NCBI GenBank assembly: GCA_024698345.1
Contig: JAILRH010000213.1
Coordinates: forward strand, 1 to 32,092
DNA: 32,092 nt
From: Lachnospiraceae bacterium
GTDB lineage: Bacteria > Bacillota > Clostridia > Lachnospirales > Lachnospiraceae
Reading direction: 5' to 3'
Part shown: positions 1 through 7,523 of the stretch, piece by piece
Layout of the letters: every line of letters starts with the position of its first letter
How positions within the stretch are numbered: position 1 is the first letter of the stretch
The notes under the pieces: model-generated
Database searches by the model: none
What the model was told of the DNA's origin: nothing
What the model saw: the letters and a program-made list of their open reading frames with translations, nothing else
Translations under genes and position numbers: made by a program

Positions 1-54
1 ATAAAATACTTAGTAATCTATTTTTCATTTTGTATCCTTCCTAGTAATTAAGGT

Positions 55-70
55 AGTGTCAAAAGACACT
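55..70 (+). promoter_or_regulatory. Hairpin over the GTG start of the large surface protein
   Basis: AGTGTC at 55-60 and GACACT at 65-70 form a perfect 6-bp stem with an AAAA loop. The left arm contains the proposed GTG start codon (56-58). The only SD-like sequence, AAGG at 50-53, is two bases from the GTG, which is too close for a good site. Folding could mask the start. The stem may also be chance, because only 55 bases lie upstream in the window. Confidence 0.35.
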
Positions 71-3000
71 CCTTCTTTTCTCTGTATTTTATTGTTAATT
101 ACAATGTTAGTTTCTATATTTGCAAATACAAGAACTATAAAAACTAATGAAATGAGTAATAGTTCTAAGATAGATGACATAAAAATAGTGGAAAATGCAA
201 TTGATTTTTTTAGAACGGTTGTAATTGAAGAAAATGATAAAAATATCTCATATGAAATATTAATGTTAAAAGATATATTAAATTATATGAGAATGATGGA
301 AGAAAACAAATCTTTGCTTTATGACTGGGAGGCCGTTATATATGATTCAGATATTGATAATATTGAAAAATTATCAAAATATATAATGATTGATAGTGTG
401 ATTGGTGAATATTGGGTAGATGAATTAAAGAGTGCTCAAAACCCAGACGGTGGTTTCGGTCTTGCATTAGGCTATGAAAGTGAGATCATGGACACCAAAG
501 TAGCACTTAAAGCACTTCAAGTTTTAGACGAAATAGAGGCAATGGAAAATGCTATCACTTACATTATTTCTTGCCAGAATCCTGATGGTGGTTTCCCTTA
601 TCAGGCGGGACTTGAATCTGACGCTGAATTGTCAGCGGATATTGCAAATATACTTGCAGACTGTGTAAAGGATAATGGTAGTTTAAAGGTACAGTTAGAG
701 GATGAGTTATCATCACTTAGAAGCTACTTGGATTCAAATGCAGTATCTTTATCAGAACTTAGTTCATCTGATTTAGGAAAGGTATATCAGCATTTCAACA
801 CAGCATTATTTAAGTTAAAGATGGACAAAGAATATGATGTTACATCATATTATGACTTGCAGGAAGAAAATGGAAGTGTATATGATGATGCTCTTGCAAC
901 AGCGATGTATTTGGAACTTCTTGTATTAGAAGAAAATACTATTAAAGCTGATATAAACGATATGGTATTTGTTACGGATGAAGGAACAATAGCCTCTGTC
1001 TATAACAGCTATGAAAATGTAAATATTATTATTGACAGTTCATACAATTCTGAGGAGGCAAGACTTGAGGTAGATGTTAAAACTCCAAGTGGAGAGATTA
1101 AGGAATTGGATTCGGATGATGGAAAGTATGTTTTTGAGACAGCTGACTATGAGAAAGGATTGTATCAGGTTACTGCTAAAATAATAAACACATATAATAA
1201 TAAGGTAGTATCAACTTACGACAATTATTTTACAATTAATCCGACATTTGCCGTTGAGGGACTTGATACATATTTTGCAGAGGAAATTTACGATTACGAG
1301 AATTATGGACCACCTGAGATGAGAAGAGTTTCGTATGCGCGAAAGGGTGTAAAAAACTTGTATCTTTATCTAATGGCTGATGTTCATTTAAAGAATCTTG
1401 AAGAAGCTACTGATGATATAACTATTTCCTGGGAGTTAAAGAGAAAAACAAAAGTTGTAACATCCGGATGGATAAAAATATCTAAGAGAAACGGAAGCTA
1501 TATGTATCTTCCGGAAGTTGTTCCATGTAGTGACGGGTATGGTGTTCAGCCGGCAGATGACTTTGTTGTTGATGGCAGTGATAATGAATGGATAGAACTT
1601 GATCCAGAAGAACCTGATTTCAGCGGTGTATTTGATCAGCTTTTAACTCTTAACTGTCTACGTTTTGACACAACAGAATCATGCTCTTACGTTTTGCAGA
1701 CTGATGTTTCACTTGGAGATATGCTTCTTGAAAGTTCGATGGCAAATCTTGTTATTTCAGGTCAGGAAATGTCTGTTGTTACAAATACGGATAAGGAAGA
1801 ACTGATAGCAAGTGAGGACGAGGCAAATATTTCAGTAAAACTCAGAGAAAAAAAGACTGTAGATTTGGTATTGTCTTCAGGAACAGATGATGTTGAACTT
1901 GTAAATAAATATGCAGACAAAATAGAGGATATTAAAACAAAACTTGAAAAAATGGGATATACTGTTAATGTCGGAGCTGCCAAATCAAAAGTTATTACAG
2001 CAGAAGACAGATTCGAATGGCAGGAGTATGATCATATAAATTATAAGGAACCTAGAGATAACTGGTTTGGAAACTATAACATCCCTAAACATATAATTTA
2101 CGACGGAAATGATATCAGAATGGTAGGATACTGTGAGGAAGCAAAGAGAGATTTCCTGTTTGTAGAAGGAAATGATGATACAAAGAAGATTTTGGAGTTT
2201 GATGTTCAAAGAGAAGATGATGATGATTGGCATACATTAGATGGAGCCGGTTTTTTATTCAATACAGAAATCAAAGATGGATATATAGAGGGTTACTGTG
2301 TTCTTGTTCAAGATAATGGAATAAATATGTATAAGATGAACAGAATGACACTTGAGAGATTTAGAGAAGGAGGTCCAAAATATGGATATATGTCTTACGC
2401 AGGATATTCTATAGGACAATATAAATTATCGAAGACCGAAGTTATGGAAAAACATCACTTAAAAGTTGTTGTTGAAGATGACAAAGCGTCAGTATATGAT
2501 AATGATTCGCTGATAATATCAAATGCTTATGTTGGAAGCTGTAACGGAAAGGGTTATGGACCAATTACTTGTTTTGAAAGTCATTGTTGCGAACAGATTT
2601 CATCATTCAGATTTTCAAACATAACAATGAAATCTGTTGGTGGAAAGAGCCTTAGGAATATTCTTGATAATTATAACTTTGAAAGTTATGACAGCAGATA
2701 TGTAATCAGTGTCTCAGACGTAGAGAATGAAGAATTGACTGATGTAAACAATAGAGCAAGCATAGCTTATTCCGCTAAATACGGTAATATCACCTTATTG
2801 TCAGTAGGTAATGATAATAACAGAGTGCAGTATAATTACTTATATGAAGGCGCTGAGGATTCATATGATGAGAATGGAAATTATATATGGGGCTATGATG
2901 GAATAGATGGACAATTCTATGAATTGTCAGACAGTAGTACATTAGATGCTCTTGAAGAGTATATTATAAGCCATGAGGAAAGTAAGTATGTTGTGAGCGA

Positions 3001-4465
3001 AAATGATAATAAATCTACAAATCTTGTATTTACAGGGACATTATATGACGGTTCAACCTATATAAAAGAATTTGACCACCTGTATGAAGGGGAGCAGATT
3101 GACTTTAATATTCCACAGACACTAAGCGATTTGGTAGTTGGAAAAGATGCACCATTACTTAGAGATATTACACTTACTTATACGGACTCGTTAGGAGAAA
3201 CTAAGACTGCGACTGCACCTGATATCTATCTTCCTGTCACTGGTTACACAAAGAAGATTACAGACAGGGTGACAACAGACAATGACGAATATATGCAGTA
3301 CAGTAACGCAGAGATAGCTCACAGGATATATAATAAATCAGACAAGCGTACCGCAAAGAATCTGGTAAGTGTTATTAACGTCAAAGATTCAAATGGAAAT
3401 GTTATTGATACGTTCAGTAAAGAACTTGGCGAGATAATGGTTAACGATTTTGCAGACCATAAAGTAACTTGGAATACTGCAGATAACGAAGGTGGAGAGT
3501 ATACAATTGAAACGTTAGTATATGATGGAACATATTTGGTAGCCCAAAGCACAAAAACAGTGATTATTAAAGAACGTGATGCAACATATGTTGATTTATC
3601 AGGCAATATTACATTATCAAAGAAGATTCTTAAAAACACAGATGAACTTGAGATTACAAAGAAAGTAAAAAATGAATTTAAGAATAACATTGATAATGTA
3701 AAAGAGAGAATTAGAATTGTTAATGCAGAGACAATTGAGACAGTATATGAAAGTGAGACGCTAATCAATCTTGAAGGATTTGGAGAGAAGATTTCCGAGG
3801 AAACTGTAGTTGCAATCAATGATTTCAGTAATGATGAAAATGGAGAGTATATAATCCTCCATGAGGCAGAACTGGACGATGGAAGAATCATTGAACTTGA
3901 AGGTGACGGATTTATTCTTGAGACAAAGAAAAAAACAGAATTAAAAGATATCTTTGGAGATGGTGCTCTAATATCGTTAAATAAAGATGAAGGAGCTAAT
4001 GGTATTGAATTGGATGGAGCAATTATCACTGTAGGTGGAACAATGCACTCTAATACAAACATTGAGGTTAATACATCAATACTAAATATATCAAGTATTT
4101 GTGAAGCTGTACTTCCAATCACTTTTAATGCTATGGTTACAAACATAACAAACGGAACTAGGGTTTGCGGTACTATTGATGTACCTGAGATTGACGGAAA
4201 GTTGAGTGGTAAGGATATATTGATAGAGTCACCAATTTATGATAATTATGCAGACAATGGAACGTTACTTGCAAGTGAAGGAAACATCACAATAAGATCA
4301 TCTTATGCAAGATTTAAAGGACTTATCTATGCACCAAACGGAACAGTAACTATCGAGTCTTCAACATTTAATATGGAAGGAAGAATCATAGCAAAGAATA
4401 TTGTATATAAGGGTAGTGTACTCAATGTAAGTTCTTATGATGGTGATTTGGATTTTTTGAAGTAA
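56..4465 (+). CDS. Large secreted multidomain surface protein with prenyltransferase/squalene-cyclase-like repeats
   Basis: I do not recognise a characterised homologue of this 1469-residue protein. A hydrophobic stretch at residues 8-24 looks like a signal peptide or anchor. Residues 120-205 carry two QNPDGGF motifs (128-134 and 174-180), typical of the alpha/alpha toroid repeats of prenyltransferase/squalene-cyclase folds. They are probably a binding module here, because no catalytic context is visible. Beta-rich Ig-like regions follow. Residues 680-880 look like a concanavalin/laminin-G-type domain, and two similar beta-sandwich units follow around 1100-1290. The C-terminus (1310-1465) is rich in short N/T/I strands, as in beta-helix or polymer-forming modules. 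There is no LPXTG motif. The GTG start is uncertain: a stop lies at 14-16 in frame, no ATG precedes it, and the next ATG (104) would remove most of the signal sequence. Confidence 0.7.
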   Translation: MSKDTPSFLCILLLITMLVSIFANTRTIKTNEMSNSSKIDDIKIVENAIDFFRTVVIEENDKNISYEILMLKDILNYMRMMEENKSLLYDWEAVIYDSDIDNIEKLSKYIMIDSVIGEYWVDELKSAQNPDGGFGLALGYESEIMDTKVALKALQVLDEIEAMENAITYIISCQNPDGGFPYQAGLESDAELSADIANILADCVKDNGSLKVQLEDELSSLRSYLDSNAVSLSELSSSDLGKVYQHFNTALFKLKMDKEYDVTSYYDLQEENGSVYDDALATAMYLELLVLEENTIKADINDMVFVTDEGTIASVYNSYENVNIIIDSSYNSEEARLEVDVKTPSGEIKELDSDDGKYVFETADYEKGLYQVTAKIINTYNNKVVSTYDNYFTINPTFAVEGLDTYFAEEIYDYENYGPPEMRRVSYARKGVKNLYLYLMADVHLKNLEEATDDITISWELKRKTKVVTSGWIKISKRNGSYMYLPEVVPCSDGYGVQPADDFVVDGSDNEWIELDPEEPDFSGVFDQLLTLNCLRFDTTESCSYVLQTDVSLGDMLLESSMANLVISGQEMSVVTNTDKEELIASEDEANISVKLREKKTVDLVLSSGTDDVELVNKYADKIEDIKTKLEKMGYTVNVGAAKSKVITAEDRFEWQEYDHINYKEPRDNWFGNYNIPKHIIYDGNDIRMVGYCEEAKRDFLFVEGNDDTKKILEFDVQREDDDDWHTLDGAGFLFNTEIKDGYIEGYCVLVQDNGINMYKMNRMTLERFREGGPKYGYMSYAGYSIGQYKLSKTEVMEKHHLKVVVEDDKASVYDNDSLIISNAYVGSCNGKGYGPITCFESHCCEQISSFRFSNITMKSVGGKSLRNILDNYNFESYDSRYVISVSDVENEELTDVNNRASIAYSAKYGNITLLSVGNDNNRVQYNYLYEGAEDSYDENGNYIWGYDGIDGQFYELSDSSTLDALEEYIISHEESKYVVSENDNKSTNLVFTGTLYDGSTYIKEFDHLYEGEQIDFNIPQTLSDLVVGKDAPLLRDITLTYTDSLGETKTATAPDIYLPVTGYTKKITDRVTTDNDEYMQYSNAEIAHRIYNKSDKRTAKNLVSVINVKDSNGNVIDTFSKELGEIMVNDFADHKVTWNTADNEGGEYTIETLVYDGTYLVAQSTKTVIIKERDATYVDLSGNITLSKKILKNTDELEITKKVKNEFKNNIDNVKERIRIVNAETIETVYESETLINLEGFGEKISEETVVAINDFSNDENGEYIILHEAELDDGRIIELEGDGFILETKKKTELKDIFGDGALISLNKDEGANGIELDGAIITVGGTMHSNTNIEVNTSILNISSICEAVLPITFNAMVTNITNGTRVCGTIDVPEIDGKLSGKDILIESPIYDNYADNGTLLASEGNITIRSSYARFKGLIYAPNGTVTIESSTFNMEGRIIAKNIVYKGSVLNVSSYDGDLDFLK

Positions 4466-4472
4466 ATAAAAT

Positions 4473-4501
4473 AAAACCGGGAAGTTTGACTTCCCGGTTT
4501 T
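4473..4501. terminator. Bidirectional intrinsic terminator between convergent genes
   Basis: A perfect 12-bp stem (4473-4484 with 4490-4501) and a 5-base loop (TTTGA) has AAAA on one flank and TTTT on the other. It lies between the stop of the surface protein (4465) and the end of the convergent HPr-like gene (4540), so it can serve both. Confidence 0.92.
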
Positions 4502-4539
4502 ATTTATATATAATAATCTAATTGTAAATACAATAAGGA

Positions 4540-4770
4540 TTATACTATGTATGGTTTTAATGCTTCTAAGATTGCATCAACCTCTGTCTCGCTGTGAATG
4601 TTGAGCTCGATTGGTTTTGCAAGATCCAAACTGAAGATACCCATAATAGATTTTGCGTCGATAACATAACGACCTGAAACTAAATCGAAATCACTGTCAA
4701 ATTTTGTGATTTCATTTACAAATGCTTTAACTTTATCGATTGAATTTAAACTTATTGAAACTGTTTTCAT
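4540..4770 (-). CDS. HPr-like protein lacking the phosphoryl-transfer histidine
   Basis: This 76-residue protein matches HPr/Crh in length and in its second half, where AKSIMGIFSL (39-48) corresponds to the NxKSIMGxMSL segment around regulatory Ser46; the equivalent serine is Ser41. The usual active-site motif GLHARPA is absent. The equivalent region is NSIDKVKAFV, with no histidine, and the only His is near residue 60. It should therefore not carry phosphate from enzyme I to sugar permeases. By analogy with Crh it could still be a target of HPr kinase, a regulator or a structural relic, but that is inference. AGAGG lies 7 bases before the ATG. The gene diverges from mtaB and converges on the surface-protein gene, with the shared terminator beyond its stop. 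Confidence 0.85.
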   Translation of the reverse strand: MKTVSISLNSIDKVKAFVNEITKFDSDFDLVSGRYVIDAKSIMGIFSLDLAKPIELNIHSETEVDAILEALKPYIV

Positions 4771-4809
4771 TATATTACCTCTCTTTATTTTTATTTGATT
4801 TTTTATCTG

Positions 4810-4842
4810 CTTTTATCATATCACGAGAGGGATAAAAGTCAA
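4810..4842 (-). promoter_or_regulatory. Promoter of the HPr-like gene with an internal inverted repeat
   Basis: Read on the minus strand, TTGACT (4842-4837) and TATGAT (4820-4815) are separated by 16 bases, close to a sigma-A promoter. A perfect inverted repeat, CTTTTATC at 4810-4817 and GATAAAAG at 4831-4838, overlaps both boxes and could be an operator. The leader to the ATG is about 40 bases. Confidence 0.6.
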
Positions 4843-4905
4843 TACAAACAGAAATAAAAAGGGGACGAATCAGAGATTTACATATAAGAAAAAAAGGAGC
4901 AAAAA

Positions 4906-6222
4906 ATGAAGGTTGCATTACACAATTTGGGATGTAAGGTAAATGCCTATGAAACAGATGCCATGAAGCAGCTGTTTGAGAAGAAAGGATATGAGATTGT
5001 ATCTTTTTCGGATATGGCAGATATATACATTATTAATACCTGTTCAGTAACAAATATTGCTGACAGAAAATCGAGACAGATGCTGCACAGAGCTAAGAAG
5101 ATGAATGAAAACGCTGTTGTTGTTGCCGTGGGATGTTATGCACAGGTGGCGGCAGAACAGCTTGAAAAAGATGATGCTGTTGATGTGATTGTCGGAAATA
5201 ACAAGAAGAAGGAAATTGTCGACATAGTTGAAGAGTACCTGAAAGATAATAATAAGTTCGAGGCTGTTATTGATATCGGACATGATGATACTTATGAAGA
5301 TTTTGAAATGTCAACTGTTACTGAACATACTAGGGCATACATCAAGATTCAGGATGGATGCAATCAGTTTTGTTCGTATTGTATAATTCCTTACGCAAGG
5401 GGAAGAATAAGGAGCAGAAATATTGATAGTATTCGTGAAGAAGTTGAAAAACTGGCCGGACAGGGATACAAAGAATTTGTATTTACAGGAATCCATCTTA
5501 GTTCGTACAATTACGAGGGCAAAACATTTGCAGATGTTATTGAACTTGTGGACAGTATAGAGGGGGTTGAGCGAATAAGGCTTGGTTCACTAGAGCCCGG
5601 AATTGTTACAGAGGATTTTGTACAAAGAATTTCGAAATGTAAATCGGTATGCCCGCATTTTCATCTTTCTATGCAGAGCGGTTGTGACAGTGTCTTGAAA
5701 AGAATGAATAGAAAGTACACAAGTGAAGAATATTATGAGCGATGCGAACTGCTCAGAAAGTATTTTGATAATCCGGCATTTACAACTGATGTTATTGTTG
5801 GATTTCCACAGGAAACTGAAGAGGAGTACCAGGTTACAGAGGATTTTGTGAAAAAAGTCGGTTTTGCAGAACTTCATGTGTTTAAGTACTCTATGAGAAA
5901 CGGAACAGTAGCAGCAAAAATGGAAGGGCAGGTAGATGATTCCATAAAGGCTGACAGAAGTGACAGACTGATTGGAGTCGGAGAAAAACTGACAGAGCAA
6001 TATAGAAAACAGTTTGTTGGAAAAAATATTGAAGTGCTTATCGAAGAACCTGTAGTTATAGAGGAAAAGACATATCAGATTGGACATACGATGGAGTATA
6101 TAAAGGTGGCAGTTGAGTCAGAAGAAGATTTAAGCGGACAGATAGTTACTGTTACAATTACAGATGATGCCAATAACGACTTTCCGGGTGTAAATCAGAT
6201 GATGTTTGCTGAACTGGTGTGA
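4906..6222 (+). CDS. mtaB: tRNA t6A37 methylthiotransferase MtaB
   Basis: This 438-residue radical-SAM methylthiotransferase adds a methylthio group to the N6-threonylcarbamoyladenosine at position 37 of ANN-decoding tRNAs, giving ms2t6A. The N-terminal UPF0004 domain has its three cluster-binding cysteines, C10 (in NLGCKVN), C46 (in NTCSVT) and C77 (in VGCYAQ). The radical-SAM motif CxxxCxxC is C152, C156 and C159. The C-terminal 70 residues correspond to the TRAM-type RNA-binding region. The motif NLGCKVN and the overall length favour MtaB over MiaB or RimO. The SD AAGGAG lies 7 bases before the ATG. It is followed by a 233-base gap before ireB, so it is probably its own transcription unit or the first part of a longer one. 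Confidence 0.95.
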   Translation: MKVALHNLGCKVNAYETDAMKQLFEKKGYEIVSFSDMADIYIINTCSVTNIADRKSRQMLHRAKKMNENAVVVAVGCYAQVAAEQLEKDDAVDVIVGNNKKKEIVDIVEEYLKDNNKFEAVIDIGHDDTYEDFEMSTVTEHTRAYIKIQDGCNQFCSYCIIPYARGRIRSRNIDSIREEVEKLAGQGYKEFVFTGIHLSSYNYEGKTFADVIELVDSIEGVERIRLGSLEPGIVTEDFVQRISKCKSVCPHFHLSMQSGCDSVLKRMNRKYTSEEYYERCELLRKYFDNPAFTTDVIVGFPQETEEEYQVTEDFVKKVGFAELHVFKYSMRNGTVAAKMEGQVDDSIKADRSDRLIGVGEKLTEQYRKQFVGKNIEVLIEEPVVIEEKTYQIGHTMEYIKVAVESEEDLSGQIVTVTITDDANNDFPGVNQMMFAELV

Positions 6223-6233
6223 ATATGTAATAA

Positions 6234-6277
6234 AAAAAACAAAATTGCGGATTGTATTAGTGTAAATTTTGTTTTTT
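6234..6277 (+). terminator. Possible AT-rich terminator after mtaB
   Basis: A 13-bp stem made almost only of A-T pairs joins 6234-6246 with 6265-6277 around an 18-base loop, and the right arm ends in six T. It starts 11 bases after the mtaB stop. The large loop and low GC make it weak. Confidence 0.4.
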
Positions 6278-6372
6278 GAAAATGCAATAATATTGAAAAA
6301 ATAAGCAATACAAGCCTTTTTAGGGAACAAAAGTACTTGATTGAGTCAGACTTTTATATTAGAATTGTATTA

Positions 6373-6422
6373 TATAATGCTTTGTATGGTAGTTACGTGG
6401 AATGATTTACAGACAAAGCATT
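6373..6422 (+). promoter_or_regulatory. Candidate ireB promoter -10 with a 10-bp inverted repeat
   Basis: TATAAT at 6373-6378 is a good -10 box, but no clear -35 lies 16-18 bases upstream. It overlaps AATGCTTTGT (6376-6385), which is perfectly repeated in inverted form as ACAAAGCATT (6413-6422) with 27 bases between. The repeat could be an operator or a leader hairpin in front of ireB. The rest of the 233-base gap between mtaB and ireB shows only the possible mtaB terminator. Confidence 0.4.
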
Positions 6423-6455
6423 CTAAAAGATTTGTACACAAGGACGGGATAAAGA

Positions 6456-6725
6456 ATGGATTTAAGCAATACACAATATTTTAAAGTGCCAGAAGACAAG
6501 ACATATGACGCAGCAGAAGTTTTGAAACTTGTGTATAGCGCACTGCAGGAAAAAGGATACAATCCTGTAAATCAGATAGTAGGATATATTATGTCAGGGG
6601 ATCCGACATATATTACCAGCCATATGAATGCCAGAAGCCTTATTCGTAAGGTTGAGAGAGACGAGTTAATCGAGGAAACTGTGAAGTATTATATTGATAA
6701 CAAGTTGAGTGGTACACAGTCATGA
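6456..6725 (+). CDS. ireB: IreB (UPF0297) regulatory phosphoprotein
   Basis: This 89-residue protein belongs to the IreB/YrzL family (UPF0297), with the typical core [19 protein letters not shown] around residues 36-54. In Enterococcus, IreB is a small dimeric cytoplasmic protein phosphorylated by the PASTA Ser/Thr kinase IreK, and it lowers intrinsic cephalosporin resistance. The same wiring here is inference. AAGGA lies 11 bases before the ATG. The stop overlaps the ruvX start by four bases (ATGA), indicating translational coupling. The trio ireB-ruvX-DUF1292 is a conserved Firmicutes arrangement. Confidence 0.93.
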   Translation: MDLSNTQYFKVPEDKTYDAAEVLKLVYSALQEKGYNPVNQIVGYIMSGDPTYITSHMNARSLIRKVERDELIEETVKYYIDNKLSGTQS

Positions 6726-7147
6726 GAATAATGGGATTGGACTTTGGCTCTAAGACAGTCGGTGTTGCTGTAAGTGATCCGCTTGGAATTACTGCACAGG
6801 GGCTTGAGATAGTGCGCAGACAGTCAGAAAATAAATTGAGGAAAACTTTGGCAAGAATCGAAGAACTTATCAAAGAATACGACGTCGAAAAGATTGTATT
6901 AGGATACCCTAAGAACATGAATAATACACTTGGAGACAGAGTTGCTAAGACTGAAGAGTTCGCGGCGATGCTTGAGAGAAGAACCGGCCTTGAGATTATT
7001 ATGTGGGATGAGAGACTATCTACTGTGGAAGCGCAGAGGACTATGATGGAGGCAGGAGTCAGACGAGAAGACAGAGATCAGTATGTTGACAAGATTGCTG
7101 CTACTATTATTTTACAGGGATATTTGAGCAGTATATCTGACAAATGA
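6722..7147 (+). CDS. ruvX: Putative pre-16S rRNA nuclease / Holliday junction resolvase-like RuvX (YqgF)
   Basis: This 141-residue RNase H-fold protein of the YqgF family has the usual full length (135-145). Its acidic residues are all present: D7 in [14 protein letters not shown]97 in MWDERLST and D123 in [13 protein letters not shown]. In E. coli, YqgF takes part in 5' maturation of 16S rRNA; a role in recombination was proposed earlier from the fold. It overlaps ireB by four bases and is 37 bases from the next gene, so it is mid-operon. Confidence 0.95.
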   Translation: MRIMGLDFGSKTVGVAVSDPLGITAQGLEIVRRQSENKLRKTLARIEELIKEYDVEKIVLGYPKNMNNTLGDRVAKTEEFAAMLERRTGLEIIMWDERLSTVEAQRTMMEAGVRREDRDQYVDKIAATIILQGYLSSISDK

Positions 7148-7184
7148 TATTCAGAATAAATATTTTTTATATGTGAGGAATAAT

Positions 7185-7469
7185 ATGCAGGAAGAATTTG
7201 AATACGAAGTAGTTGTTATGACAGACGAAGAGACAGGTGAAGAAGTTGAGTTATACATCGTTGAGGAAACTAAGATTAACGGTGTTAATTATTTGCTTGT
7301 TACAGATACAGTTGATGAGGATGCTGACGCATATATTTTGAAGGATGTCAGCACAGAGGATGATGAAGAAGCAGTACTTGAGTTAGTTGATGACGAAAAC
7401 GAAATCGAGTATATTGGAAAAGTATTCGAGCAGATGCTTGAAGATGAAGTGGATATTGAATTTGAGTAA
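7185..7469 (+). CDS. DUF1292 family acidic protein (YrzB-like)
   Basis: This 94-residue, very acidic protein has the DUF1292 pattern of a short all-beta domain (TDEETGEEVELYIVEE, then NGVNYLLVTD and AYILKDV). Its biochemical role is unknown. I chose the ATG at 7185 because GAGGA (7175-7179) sits just before it. An in-frame GTG at 7173 would place that SD inside the gene. Position between ruvX and the downstream genes matches yrzB in the B. subtilis cluster. An intrinsic terminator starts six bases after the stop. Confidence 0.9.
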   Translation: MQEEFEYEVVVMTDEETGEEVELYIVEETKINGVNYLLVTDTVDEDADAYILKDVSTEDDEEAVLELVDDENEIEYIGKVFEQMLEDEVDIEFE

Positions 7470-7474
7470 TTAGG

Positions 7475-7502
7475 GGGCGTGTATTTTGCACGCCTATTTT
7501 TT
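7475..7502 (+). terminator. Intrinsic terminator between the DUF1292 gene and rnj
   Basis: GGCGTG (7476-7481) pairs with CACGCC (7489-7494) around a 7-base loop, extended by a G-T pair, and a run of six T follows at 7497-7502. It lies inside a run of same-strand genes, and only 21 bases separate the T-run from the rnj start, too few for a promoter. It may therefore be a partial terminator that sets the ratio of upstream to downstream expression. Confidence 0.8.
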
Positions 7503-7523
7503 AGGATAGGAGGATACAGTTAT

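Noticed and set aside
3319..4146. 275-codon frame antisense to the large surface protein
   Set aside because: Serine/isoleucine-rich shadow frame of a gene with stronger coding evidence; no SD or homology.
7479..7523. Upstream start for RNase J at ATG 7479
   Set aside because: It lies inside the terminator hairpin and has no SD; 7524 has GGAGG.
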